NCBI GenBank assembly: GCA_964352815.1
Contig: CAYGTO010000005.1
Coordinates: forward strand, 62,001-126,000
DNA length: 64,000 nucleotides
Origin: CAYGTO01 sp964352815
GTDB taxonomy: Bacteria; Pseudomonadota; Alphaproteobacteria; Rickettsiales; UBA3002
Direction: 5' to 3'
The position numbers were made by a program, and so were the translations under genes. The notes under the pieces are model-generated. The model ran no database searches. It had not been told where the DNA came from and worked only from the letters and a program-made list of their open reading frames with translations. This document shows, in pieces, positions 22,150 to 32,500 of the stretch (position 1 is the stretch's first letter; every line of letters begins with the position of its first letter).

Positions 22150-24243
22150 ATGGATCGTCTGGGCAAGCCGTGCCATGACATCCCCATGAATGCGATCACT
22201 GATTGGCTCATTTCCGAACGTATGCGCTGGCTACTTTGGGTACCGGTGCTGCTCGGTGCGGGGATGGCGCTGTATTACACACTGCCACGTGAGCCGGGTT
22301 GGTGGGAGATGGCGGTGATTCCACATCTGTTGATCCCGATTGTCTATTGCTATCGCCGGCGCTATCAACGTGCTGCCTGGGTGCTAGGTGTACTCAGCGT
22401 GGTGATGGCGGGAATGCTCGTCGCTTTCTGGCATACGCAGCGCACGGATACGGCCATGCTCACTCAGGAGCTCTCCATGCGCGAAATGGCTGGCCGGATT
22501 CGGGTGCTGGAGCATACGGACACTGGGCTGCGTGTGACGTTCGATCAGATGGAAATTCCTGGCGTTGAAGAGGAGAGAGGGCCTAGCCGGATTCGTTTAA
22601 GGCTTCGCGGCATTGATGAGAGCTTGCTTCAGGTGGGCCAGCGTATCCGTTTTCGCGCCGCGCTCATGCCGCCGGCGGGGCCGGTGATGCCCGATGGGTT
22701 TGATTTTGCGCGTTTCTTTTATTTTCGAGAGATAGGGGCGGTGGGCTATGGCACTGGGCCGATTCACATCCTCGAGCCAGGCAAACCTGACACGCTAGAA
22801 TTGGTTTCGCTCTGGTGGCAGCATGTGCGCGAGGGGATGAGCGCGCGAGTCATTGCACAGATTCAGGAACCTGCAGGCGCGGTTGCGGCGGCGCTCATGC
22901 TCGGCGATCGTTCGGCCATTGATGATCATACGAAAGAGATTATGCAGCATACGAATCTATCCCATTTGCTGGCGATTTCAGGGCTGCATATGGCAATGGT
23001 GACGGGCTGGTTATTCGCTATGGCGCGTTGGGGGCTTCTATTAATTCCCAAAACTCGGCTCTCTGCTCATAATAAACAGCGAGCGGCCTGGCTTGGAATT
23101 GTTGGGGGGCTTGGCTATTTGCTGGTTGCGGGGATTCCGATTTCGGCGGCACGTGCCTATGTCATGGTATTATGCATTTTTGGTGCGATTTTACTCTACC
23201 GGCAAGCGGCGCCGATGCGATCGCTTGCGTTCGCGGCGTTCCTTCTATTGCTCTATGACCCATCAAATATTCTCGAGCCAGGGTTCCAGCTTTCCTTCGC
23301 TGCGACGCTGGCTTTGATCGCCGTCTATGAGTGGGTGGCGAAAGAGTATGGGGAGCGCGATCATGATTATGGTATTCTGCATAAAGCGCTGCTATTTCTT
23401 GGTGTGACGATGCTGACGACGGTCGTTGCTGAATTAGCGACCGGGCCTTTAGTTGCCTATCATTTCCATATGGTGTCGCTTTATGGATTACTCGCGAATT
23501 TACTCGTGATGCCGATCGTGACATTTCTAATTATGCCAGCATTGGTAATTAGCTTTTTTCTTATGCCGCTTGGCCTCGAAGGTATCAGTTTCTGGCTGAT
23601 GGAAGTTGGGATTACCTGGATGCTGCAAATTGCTGAAACAGTGAGTGAGTTTCCGGGCGCGAGTTATACGGTAGCGGGACTAAGCACTACGGGCATGTTA
23701 TTTTATGTGTTCGGGCTTTCCTGGCTATGCCTATGGCAGCAGCGGGTTCGCTATCTAGGTGCCGTATTGATCGCAATCGGCATGCTGGACTTTGTATCGT
23801 TTACACCGCCGCAACTCTTGATCAGCCATGATATGAAACAGATTGCCGCGCGCACCGAGGATGGTTACCGCATGGTACGCGGCCGCGAAGGCTATTTTGT
23901 GACGTCACAATGGGCTGAAGGTTTGGGAGAGATATCGATCCCCATGATTAAAACCTCTGAAAGCTATCGCTGTGATGCGCTCGGCTGTGCGTTAAAGATT
24001 CATAATCGAACCATTATGTTGCCCTATGTGAAAACGGCGCTGAGAAACGATTGCGCCATGGCGGATGTGATTGTAGCGCCATTTTATATTAAGCGTGAAT
24101 CCTGCGAAGCGGTTGATGTTTTGATTGACCGCGGTAGGTTGAAGTATAGGGGCGGCCATTGGCTATGGCTAGATGAAACGATTAGGGTCGGTACGACTGC
24201 CGGTTGGCAAGGCGCGCGCCCATGGAACAGGTTTGAGGAATGA
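22150..24243 (+). CDS. comEC: ComEC/Rec2-family DNA uptake channel
   Basis: An inner-membrane protein of the ComEC/Rec2 family, the channel for single-stranded DNA entry in natural transformation. At 697 residues it has an N-terminal pair of membrane helices and DUF4131 region (about 1-210), then the Competence domain (about 230-500) with ALMLGDRSAIDDHTKEIM-HTNLSHLLAISGLHMAM, the family hallmark, and FQLSFAATLALIAVY. The usual C-terminal metallo-beta-lactamase nuclease domain is absent; a short non-nuclease tail replaces it, as in other alphaproteobacterial ComEC. An ATG at 22186 is an alternative start. It is overlapped by gloB (ATGA). No comEA or comF is seen, so competence is only a possibility. 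Confidence 0.92.
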   Translation: MDRLGKPCHDIPMNAITDWLISERMRWLLWVPVLLGAGMALYYTLPREPGWWEMAVIPHLLIPIVYCYRRRYQRAAWVLGVLSVVMAGMLVAFWHTQRTDTAMLTQELSMREMAGRIRVLEHTDTGLRVTFDQMEIPGVEEERGPSRIRLRLRGIDESLLQVGQRIRFRAALMPPAGPVMPDGFDFARFFYFREIGAVGYGTGPIHILEPGKPDTLELVSLWWQHVREGMSARVIAQIQEPAGAVAAALMLGDRSAIDDHTKEIMQHTNLSHLLAISGLHMAMVTGWLFAMARWGLLLIPKTRLSAHNKQRAAWLGIVGGLGYLLVAGIPISAARAYVMVLCIFGAILLYRQAAPMRSLAFAAFLLLLYDPSNILEPGFQLSFAATLALIAVYEWVAKEYGERDHDYGILHKALLFLGVTMLTTVVAELATGPLVAYHFHMVSLYGLLANLLVMPIVTFLIMPALVISFFLMPLGLEGISFWLMEVGITWMLQIAETVSEFPGASYTVAGLSTTGMLFYVFGLSWLCLWQQRVRYLGAVLIAIGMLDFVSFTPPQLLISHDMKQIAARTEDGYRMVRGREGYFVTSQWAEGLGEISIPMIKTSESYRCDALGCALKIHNRTIMLPYVKTALRNDCAMADVIVAPFYIKRESCEAVDVLIDRGRLKYRGGHWLWLDETIRVGTTAGWQGARPWNRFEE

Positions 24244-24968
24244 TAGAGATACATATAATCGATGCGTTGCATGTCGAGCAGAATTATAACTATGTGCTGC
24301 GCGATGAAGCGAGCGGTAAGACGGCAGTGGTCGACGCGTCAGATGCAGAACCGATTTTAGCGTTTTTATCGAAAAAAAGGTGGGGGCTTGACTACATTCT
24401 GACGACTCACCACCACTGGGACCATGTGAGTGGTATTCCAAAATTGCTGAAGAAGACGGATGCTCAAGTGGTGGGCTATGCGGGGGATGCGGAACGGATA
24501 CCACATATTTCGATTCAGCTGGAAGAGGGAGAGAGTTTCGTATTGGGCGAGAGCGAGGCGGAAGTGTTGTTCATTCCTGGTCACACGCTTGGTCATATCG
24601 CCTATTATTTTGAGGCTGACAAACTGCTTTTTCCTGGTGATACATTGTTTTCTATTGGATGCGGGCGTGTGTTTGAGGGCACGATGGAGCAGATGTATCA
24701 TAGTCTTCAAACGTTGGCGGCGCTTCCTGATAATGTGCAGCTTTATTGTGGACATGAATATACGGAAGCGAATCTGCGTTTTGCTATGGCAGTTGAACCA
24801 GACAATGCCGCGCTTAGTGACTATGCTGGCAAGGTTCAAGAATTTCGTGCCCAAGGCAAGCCTAGCATTCCATCCATGATGGCGATTGAGAAAGAGCTCA
24901 ACCCATTTCTGCGCGCTGAATCAGCTGAGGCATTCGCGAAACTGCGTGCGCATAAAGATCGCTTCTGA
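24240..24968 (+). CDS. gloB: Hydroxyacylglutathione hydrolase (glyoxalase II)
   Basis: GloB hydrolyses S-lactoylglutathione to lactate and glutathione, completing methylglyoxal detoxification. The 242 residues carry the binuclear metal-site motifs TTHHHWDHVSG (residues about 57-66), PGHTLGHIAYYF, FPGDTLFSIGCGRVFEGT and CGHEYTEANL, and the glutathione-binding C-terminal helices (NPFLRAES near residue 222). The start overlaps the comEC stop, so translation is probably coupled. Assignment is firm. Confidence 0.95.
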   Translation: MIEIHIIDALHVEQNYNYVLRDEASGKTAVVDASDAEPILAFLSKKRWGLDYILTTHHHWDHVSGIPKLLKKTDAQVVGYAGDAERIPHISIQLEEGESFVLGESEAEVLFIPGHTLGHIAYYFEADKLLFPGDTLFSIGCGRVFEGTMEQMYHSLQTLAALPDNVQLYCGHEYTEANLRFAMAVEPDNAALSDYAGKVQEFRAQGKPSIPSMMAIEKELNPFLRAESAEAFAKLRAHKDRF

Positions 24969-25003
24969 TTTGACGCCAAGGGCTGTCTGATTAGGATAAA
25001 GCC

Positions 25004-26146
25004 ATGACCGATGTAAAAACCATTGAAATTGATTTGAAGGCCGCCCGCGACTGGGTGGCTGAGCATGTAATGCTCTCCAGCGACTATGACTGGATGATCA
25101 ACATCTTTGTCGTTCTGTTCTTCACCGCCGTTGCGAGTTTTGTCGTCGGCATGATATTGCGCACCATATCTAATCGGTTGAGCGTTACTAGGAATCAATG
25201 GGATGATTTGCTTCTCGATGCGGCGATTAAGCCTGTTAAGCTCTTGATATGGCTGCTTGGTATTTCCTATGCGGTAGAAGAAATCTACGAAGAATCGCGT
25301 GCTGAAATTTTCCGGGATATTAGTGAACTTCGCGATATTGCGCTGGTTCTTACTATCGCTTGGGCGCTCAATCGCTTTATCCATCGAGGAAAAAATCATT
25401 ACGTTAAAAGTAAGCGTGTGGCTGGCGAGAAATATGATGAGACTGCCGTTCAAGCCATCACGAAGCTGCTCAAAATAACGGTTGTCATCACGGCCGTGTT
25501 GATCACGCTCCAGAACCTTGGTGTGAGCATTAGTGGCATTCTTGCATTTGGCGGGGTTGGCGGAATTGCGGTTGGCTTTGCCGCGAAGGATATGCTTGCG
25601 AATTTCTTCGGCGCACTGATTATTTATTTTGATAAGCCCTTTAAAGTTGGCGACTGGATTCGCTCGCCCGATCAGAATATTGAGGGCACCGTCGAAGAAA
25701 TCGGCTGGCGTATGACGACGATTCGGACCTTTGATAAGCGCCCCCTCTATGTCCCGAATTCTGTGTTTACCACTATTTCAGTAGAAAACCCGTCGCGCAT
25801 GTCACATCGCCGAATCTATGAAACTATCGGAATTCGTTATGATGATATTGGGGTGATGCAGGATGTAACTGACCGCGTAAGGCTCATGCTACGTGAGCAT
25901 GAAGGGATTGCTGCGGATCAGACGTTGCTCGTCTATTTCAATGCATTCAATGCATCATCGTGTGATTTTATGGTGTATTGTTTTACGCAAACGACCGATT
26001 GGAAGACCTATCACGAAATCAAGCATGATGTACTCTTGAAGATTGCTGAGATTGTTGAAAAAGCTGACGCTGAAATGGCTTTCCCAACGCAAACAATACA
26101 TGTGGCGAATCTCGCGGAGGCAGGCGAGGCATCTGGCGCCGCATAG
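25004..26146 (+). CDS. MscS-family mechanosensitive channel
   Basis: An inner-membrane mechanosensitive ion channel relieving hypo-osmotic stress. The 380 residues show membrane helices at about 28-50, 75-95, 117-130 and 150-175, then the pore helix and upper beta domain GGVGGIAVGFAAKDMLANFFGALIIYFDKPFKVGDWI around residues 179-216, the family signature, and a soluble vestibule domain to the C-terminus (YVPNSVFTTISVENPSRM). It is a mid-sized form without a long periplasmic domain. The stop overlaps the addB GTG start. Confidence 0.93.
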   Translation: MTDVKTIEIDLKAARDWVAEHVMLSSDYDWMINIFVVLFFTAVASFVVGMILRTISNRLSVTRNQWDDLLLDAAIKPVKLLIWLLGISYAVEEIYEESRAEIFRDISELRDIALVLTIAWALNRFIHRGKNHYVKSKRVAGEKYDETAVQAITKLLKITVVITAVLITLQNLGVSISGILAFGGVGGIAVGFAAKDMLANFFGALIIYFDKPFKVGDWIRSPDQNIEGTVEEIGWRMTTIRTFDKRPLYVPNSVFTTISVENPSRMSHRRIYETIGIRYDDIGVMQDVTDRVRLMLREHEGIAADQTLLVYFNAFNASSCDFMVYCFTQTTDWKTYHEIKHDVLLKIAEIVEKADAEMAFPTQTIHVANLAEAGEASGAA

Positions 26147-28929
26147 TGGCTGGTATTCACTCCATCGCGCCAGAGCAGTGTTTTACGGACGCATTAATTC
26201 CTCTGCTAGAAGCGCATTCTCCTCTTTCTGAATGGCCGCAGCTAACATTGCTGTTGCCGACACAGCGTAGCATTCGCGCCATGCGTGATGCGTTTGATGA
26301 TTTTCGCAAGCAGCGAGGAATGGCTGCGATGCCGCTGCCGAAAATGAAACCAATCGGCGAGGTAGATGAAGCGCAGCTCATTATCGATATGGCGCAAGAT
26401 GAGAGCTTCATGGAGCGATATCGATCCATTCCGAAAGCTATTTCCAAACAGGCAGCGCATTACGTGCTTGCGGGCATGATCCGTGGCGAGAATGAAAAGC
26501 AAGCGTATCAAGGTTTTGATGATCCTAGTTTTGATTTTGTGGAGGCACTAAGTCTCGCAAAAGATATGGTGGCGCTTTATAGCCGCTGCCATCAATATAA
26601 TGTGCCGCTCGAGAAATTAAACCATGTGTTTACTGAGTTTGCGGCAGAGCATTGGCAAATTCGAGGTCGCTTGTTACAGCGTGTGACGAAGGGGTGGCTA
26701 CATTATTGCCATACGCATCAATGCGCCCTTCCTGAAGCGCGGCGGGCGCAATTACTCATGTTACAGGCGGAATTATGGCAAAATGCGCCGGCTATCCATA
26801 GAATTGTCGCGGCGGGAAGTACGGGATCAATTCCTGCGACCTCCACACTTCTGAGTGTGATTGCACAACTGCCGAACGGCATGGTCGTGCTTCCTGGATA
26901 TCGCAAAGATGAAGCTGAGCCATCGAACCATATCTTTGAGCGGTTAAAGGATACAGTGGAGGATCGATGGGGGAAGCTGCGCTATGAGCCAGTTGAGGCG
27001 AAGCAGGCCATGCCTGTTCTTGTCGAATGCAGCGATATGCGCGAAGAGGTGATTGCAACCACATTACTGATTCGTGAAGCGGTTGAAACACACACCATCT
27101 GCGTCGTAACGAACGATAATACGCTGAGCCAGGATGTGCGCCTAGAGCTTGAACGTTTTGCTATTCAAGTAGATAATCCAGATGGTGTTCCGCTTCATCA
27201 TACAAGCGCAGGCAGGCTCGTAACCCTCCTCTCGCATATGGTAGCGCGCCAGGGGAGAGATCTGACTGCATTTTTGAGTCTGCTTCATCATCCGCTTTGT
27301 CCCTTTGGTGCGACGCATGACGAGGTCGTAGCGTTAGCACGGCTTTTAGAGGTAAACATCGCTCGGCGGCGCGGTTTTAAGCGGCATGATGCTCTCTCAC
27401 TGTTACATCAATCGCGAAGGGTGGAAGAAGCGGAGCCTCATTATGAATTGATTGAGGTGTTGATTGAAGTCTGTGAACATATTACCAGTCACAGAGGCGA
27501 GTACACATTGTCTCAGCATCATGCGTTTTTATGCCAAATGCTAGAGAAGGTTACGAACGGAGTTGAGTTCTATGCAGCCCATGAAGGTGCTACGCTGCGG
27601 GAACAATTGAATAGTTTGTTTGAAACCGTTATTGGAAAACATAAAGAGCACTATCACGCCTATCACGCGCTGCTGGTGCAATGGCTTTCACAGGCCACTA
27701 TACGCGATTCAAAAACGGCAGATCCGCGGGTGATGATTCTTTCACCGCAGGAAGCTCGCCTGCAGCGGTTTGACCGGCTAATTATCGCGGAAATGAATGA
27801 GGGAAGTTGGCCGCTTGAAGAACGTTCAGGTGAGTCGTGGCTGTCACCCATGGCCATGCGATGGATTGGTTTGCCAGAACGCGTTGCACAGGACCATGCG
27901 GCGCATGATTTAGTGACGCTCATGGGCGTTGCGCAGGAATGTTTTTTCGTTCGGGCAAAAAAGAAAGAAGGCCGAGAGATGAGTCCGTCGGCCGTATGGC
28001 AGCAGTGGCACAACGATGTTGACCACCCCCTTGTGGGCGAATTGTTACAGCGCGCGAGGACGTATGATGTCTCATCGGAAGAGTATACACCGCTTAACGC
28101 GCCTCGACCCTCACTTAGCGGCAGTTTCCCTGAGCGTGTGAGTGTCACTGATATGGAGTTGCTGCGCCGCGACCCCTATGGGTTTTACGCAAAGAAGATT
28201 CTCGGTCTGGCCCCACTCGAAGAAATTCAACCACTTCCAGGTAGTGCAGAATTTGGCCAATTGCTCCATGGCTTGTTTGAGCATCTGACGCTGCAAGAGA
28301 ATGAGGGACATTCGGTGGTCATTGATGAGGCATCGATCGAAACCTTGTGCGCGAAGCTTGGCTATAGACGCCGTGATATGGGGCTGGTGGATCCGTTATG
28401 GTGGCCAAGAATCATGTCAATTGTGACCTGGTTTCATGAACAAGACATGCATAGGCGCCAACAGAGCTATCAGATTATCCCGGAAACAACACATGAGCGA
28501 GCTCTGCTGCATGATGGTATCGAAATGATGATTCATGGCCGGATTGATCGTCTCGAAAAAGCGAATGATCACTATGTGATTGCGGATTACAAAACGGGCG
28601 TGCTACCCACCAAAAAAGAGATGGAGCTTGGTTATGCGCTTCAGCTGCCTTTGTTGCGTTGGCTCGTGGCTGAGCCAGAGAGAGATCAGCCAATCGAGCT
28701 GCATTATTGGCATTGTAAGGGCGGCAATGAACCAGGAGGCGTTCAAGATCGAACGGCAGGTGAGGCTACCCAAATCGAGCATGTGGTGATTGCGCTTAAT
28801 GAAATGATGGAAAAGTACCTGAAAGAGGACACCCCGTTTCTAGCCTGCCCAATAGAGCAGTATGCGCCGCATTTTAATCGCTACGAACATTTAGAACGCC
28901 AGTCTGAATGGCGTGATTGGGTCGCGTAA
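26146..28929 (+). CDS. addB: AddB, double-strand break repair nuclease subunit
   Basis: AddB partners with AddA as the helicase-nuclease that processes broken DNA ends at Chi-like sites for RecA. The 927-residue protein starts with GTG overlapping the MscS stop. The N-terminus has a degenerate helicase-like fold (LLLPTQRSIRAMRDAF), the middle VMILSPQEARLQRFDRLIIAEMNEGSWP matches alphaproteobacterial AddB, and the C-terminus has the nuclease motif MMIHGRIDRLEKANDHYVIADYKTG (Asp...Asp-Tyr-Lys, about residues 786-815), the PD-(D/E)XK RecB-family site. addA follows, but an rcdA-like gene on the opposite strand sits between them. Confidence 0.93.
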   Translation: MAGIHSIAPEQCFTDALIPLLEAHSPLSEWPQLTLLLPTQRSIRAMRDAFDDFRKQRGMAAMPLPKMKPIGEVDEAQLIIDMAQDESFMERYRSIPKAISKQAAHYVLAGMIRGENEKQAYQGFDDPSFDFVEALSLAKDMVALYSRCHQYNVPLEKLNHVFTEFAAEHWQIRGRLLQRVTKGWLHYCHTHQCALPEARRAQLLMLQAELWQNAPAIHRIVAAGSTGSIPATSTLLSVIAQLPNGMVVLPGYRKDEAEPSNHIFERLKDTVEDRWGKLRYEPVEAKQAMPVLVECSDMREEVIATTLLIREAVETHTICVVTNDNTLSQDVRLELERFAIQVDNPDGVPLHHTSAGRLVTLLSHMVARQGRDLTAFLSLLHHPLCPFGATHDEVVALARLLEVNIARRRGFKRHDALSLLHQSRRVEEAEPHYELIEVLIEVCEHITSHRGEYTLSQHHAFLCQMLEKVTNGVEFYAAHEGATLREQLNSLFETVIGKHKEHYHAYHALLVQWLSQATIRDSKTADPRVMILSPQEARLQRFDRLIIAEMNEGSWPLEERSGESWLSPMAMRWIGLPERVAQDHAAHDLVTLMGVAQECFFVRAKKKEGREMSPSAVWQQWHNDVDHPLVGELLQRARTYDVSSEEYTPLNAPRPSLSGSFPERVSVTDMELLRRDPYGFYAKKILGLAPLEEIQPLPGSAEFGQLLHGLFEHLTLQENEGHSVVIDEASIETLCAKLGYRRRDMGLVDPLWWPRIMSIVTWFHEQDMHRRQQSYQIIPETTHERALLHDGIEMMIHGRIDRLEKANDHYVIADYKTGVLPTKKEMELGYALQLPLLRWLVAEPERDQPIELHYWHCKGGNEPGGVQDRTAGEATQIEHVVIALNEMMEKYLKEDTPFLACPIEQYAPHFNRYEHLERQSEWRDWVA

Positions 28930-29400
28930 TTAGCCGTTGAGCGGAGGAAAAGCTGAGGGGGCTTCCGCTTGCATCATCGATGCCATCTCTTCCGCATCCA
29001 TCTCGCCATATTCCTGGTTCTCGATATGTAGTACACGCATAAAGAGGCGGTGACTCTCCCGCAGTAGGTGTTGCAAATGTGGTGGCAAGCTGCGTGTTGA
29101 CTCTTCATCATGCATGGAACCAATAAGGCGGCCTTTGAGGCGATATTCGCGCTCGGCCTCTTCCGTAGTGAGTGCTCCAGCGGTGACTGCGCGGCGAGCG
29201 CCAAGCCATGCAATAATGCTGGAGAGGCGGAGCGTCACGCGCGACATTTCCGTGGAGTATTGTAGCCATGTGCGAGGATGGTGCTCTATTTTTTCGTCCA
29301 TGCTCAAATATTCGAAATATTCTTGCGCATCATAGAGCAGTTCTGTTGCTTCTTCGAGCAAGCTGGTGGAAAAGACTATCGTCTCATTCTTCTGTGTCAT
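28930..29400 (-). CDS. DUF1465/RcdA-like protein (regulator of CtrA degradation)
   Basis: A 156-residue soluble protein of the DUF1465 family; in Caulobacter, RcdA is an adaptor that helps ClpXP degrade the cell-cycle regulator CtrA. Family-like parts are FSTSLLEEATELLYDAQEYF at the N-terminus and LQYSTEMSRVTLRLSSIIAWLGARRAVTAGALT in the middle, followed by an acidic, helical C-terminus (EMDAEEMASMMQAEAP). The start at 29400 follows GACGAGGTGACA, a good ribosome site; a longer frame reaches 29430 without one. It lies between addB and addA on the opposite strand, where the two genes are usually adjacent. Confidence 0.75.
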   Translation of the reverse strand: MTQKNETIVFSTSLLEEATELLYDAQEYFEYLSMDEKIEHHPRTWLQYSTEMSRVTLRLSSIIAWLGARRAVTAGALTTEEAEREYRLKGRLIGSMHDEESTRSLPPHLQHLLRESHRLFMRVLHIENQEYGEMDAEEMASMMQAEAPSAFPPLNG

Positions 29401-29553
29401 TGTCACCTCGTCCCATTGTAAGACATTCATTTTATTGATTTTCTTATTCTTGGAGTGTAGCGAACTTATGTTAATATTTCATAACTATTGATATCAATTT
29501 GAACTAAATGCTGGTTAAATTTTCGCTCTATATTCCAATAGCTTAAAAGGCGC

Positions 29554-32500
29554 ATGACCAAGCAACAACAGCAAGCGGCCGATCCGAAACACTCATGTTG
29601 GGTGTCTGCGAATGCGGGGACAGGGAAAACCAAAGTGTTGGTTGACCGTGTGCTACGCTTGATGCTCGACGGGGCGCGGCCCAGCACGATTTTATGCCTG
29701 ACCTATACGAATGCGGCGGCGCGCGAGATGGAATCGCGGCTGCTCGAAATGTTGAAAGGTTGGTCCCGTTTGGAGGAAAAGGCGCTGGTGGCAGCGCTCA
29801 GTGAATTGACCGGTGAATCACCATCTTCTGAAAAGACTGCTCATGCCCGTTCGCTCTATCAGAGCTTTCTGGAAAATGAGCGGCCTACAATGGGGACAAT
29901 ACACCAGTTCTGCCTAACGCTCCTGCGTTACTTTCCTTTCGAGGCAGGGCTTTCGCCTGACATGACGCTGCTAAATGAGCGTGAAAGTATGCTGCTGATG
30001 CAAGAAGCGAAGCAGCGCTTAATGCTTGATACGCAGAATGATGAGCTGCGCCAGGCGCTTTCGCTTTTAGCGCTTCATATGGCCCCGAAGACGTTCCATG
30101 AGCTGCTAGAGAAGCTCGTTGCGGCAAGGAAAGATATCGCACCCATATGTGATGCGTATGGTGCGGGTGAAACATATCGTCAGGCGCTATACGAGCATTA
30201 TGCGCTGGATACGGAAGTGAGTGATGATGCCGTAATCGAGCGTTTTATCCATGATGCTGAAATAGCGCGACTACGTGCGCTGAGTGAGATTCTTGCGCAG
30301 GGTAAGGCCACCGACCAAAAGCACGCTGAAAAAATACGACGTTTTTGTGAGGCACCACAGGAAGCTATTGAGATATATGCCTCAGTATTCAGGAGGAGTG
30401 ATGGCGGCCCAGCAGATGTCTCTCGCCTTATGACTAAAGACCTGCGACTTGCGAATCCGTCGGAAAATGAGTGGATGCTGAGTGAGCAGCAGCGCGTGCT
30501 TCATTATCTTGAGGAACAAAAAGCGCGCCGTTCCATTGCTCTTAGCAATGCGGTGTACATGATCGCCGATAGTATGCTGGCGCTCTATGATGCGCTTAAA
30601 CGTGAAAAGCAGGCGATGGATTTTGAGGATGTCATCTTAGCAGCGCGGCGCTTGCTGTGGCAGTCAGAAACGGCTTCTTGGGTCCTATATCAGCTTGATC
30701 AACGCATTGACCATATCCTGCTCGATGAAGCGCAGGACACAAGCCCCGAGCAATGGGCGCTGATTGAGTCACTCACCTCTGAATTTTTTGTAGGGGAGGG
30801 TAGCCGGGATACAGATGCGCCTGCAAACACCCTGTTCGTGGTCGGTGATTATAAGCAATCAATCTATAGTTTCCAGGGCGCGCGGCCCGAGCTTTTTGTT
30901 TATTATCAGCACGCCTATGCGCAGCAGGCCGAAGCGGCGCAGGAAACATTAAAGGCGGTTGAGCTCGACCGCTCGTTTCGTTCTACGCCGCAGATTTTAT
31001 CGTTCGTGGATCATCTATTTAGTACGACAGGGGCCTCAGAGGGAGTGTTGCTCGATCTCACCAGCACGCATGCTGCCCACCGTCATGACAAAGGCTATGT
31101 GGAGCTGTGGCCTCTTGTGAAATGCGCCGAAAATGAAGAAATCGAGCCATGGGCAGTGCCTGCTGATTATGTGCGCTCACACTCCGCGATCGAAGCGCTT
31201 GCGGATAAAATTGCGGGCCAGATTCAGAATTGGCTACGTTCTGGGAGGATGCTTGCTGCGAAAGGGCGTTCCGTGCGTGCGGGTGACATCATGATTCTGG
31301 TGCGCCACCGAAACCCGCTTTATCACGCGATTAATGCGGCGCTACTTCGCCATGACATCCCCCTTGCAGGGCAAGACCGCCTCGATCTTCAGGGGCACTT
31401 AGTGGTCCATGACCTCCTTGCGGTCGCAAAATTTTTGTTGTTGCCTGATGATGACTACACATTGGCCTGTGTTCTAAAATCGCCGCTTTATCGCGTTTCG
31501 GAAGAACAGCTATTTCAGCTTTGCCATGAGCGCGAGGGATCATTGTGGCAACGCATTAAAGAGCAGCAGGATAATTCGATATGCCAGATGGTTTATGAAG
31601 AACTCTCGGCTCTATTGTCGCGCGCTGGCCAGTGCTCTTACTATGAGCTTTACACCACGTTACTTTCTGAAAGGAATGCTCGTGAGCGCTTTAGCAAAGC
31701 GTTCGGCGCTGAGGGAAACCAGATGATCGATGCGTTTATGTCGCAGCTGCGTGATTATGAGCACCAAGATACAGTGTCGCTTCATGAGTTTATTCAGCTG
31801 ATGGAAAGCAGCACGTTTGAGTTGAAACAAGATATGAGCAGTGCGAATGACTGCGTTCGGGTGATGACGGTGCATGGAGCAAAAGGGCTGCAAGCGCCGA
31901 TTGTGATCATGCCGGATACAGTTTCGAAGCCCGAATTGCGTCACGATAGCCTCTGCTTTTCGCAAACGGATGATGGAGCCGCGCTGTTTGAATATTGGCC
32001 CAGCGCGACCATGGCGCCAGAGAAGCTGACGCGCACACGTGAGGCGATGAAAATCAAGGCGCATGAAGAATATCACCGTCTGCTCTATGTTGCGATGACT
32101 CGGGCAGAGGATGAGCTCTATCTATGTGGCGCCGCGCCCTCGAGAGGCGAAGCGCCAGAGAACTGCTGGTATCACTACGCGTCTGAAAGCATAAGAAGTC
32201 ACGCTGATGCGATTGCCTATGAAGAGGAAGGCGAGCAGGGCTACCGTATTGGGAGTGTTTCTGATGAGTCAGGCGGTGCAGTTACTGAAAACACTAATGA
32301 CGTTATGCCTATTCGCTTCGACCCTGTTCCTCCCGCTGAGAAGCGTTGGCAGAAAGCCTCGCATCTGCATGCGCGTTCAGAAGCGGGTAGCCAAGAGCCG
32401 TCGAATCCGCTTCATGGGCTTGAGGCATATGATGCGGCGCTGCTTGGAACTGTGGTGCACCATTTGCTTGAGCATCTTCCGAGCGTTCTACCAAACGAGA

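Noticed and set aside
24366..24854. Antisense open frame inside gloB
   Set aside because: It is a shadow of the well-matched glyoxalase II frame and its translation has no family likeness.
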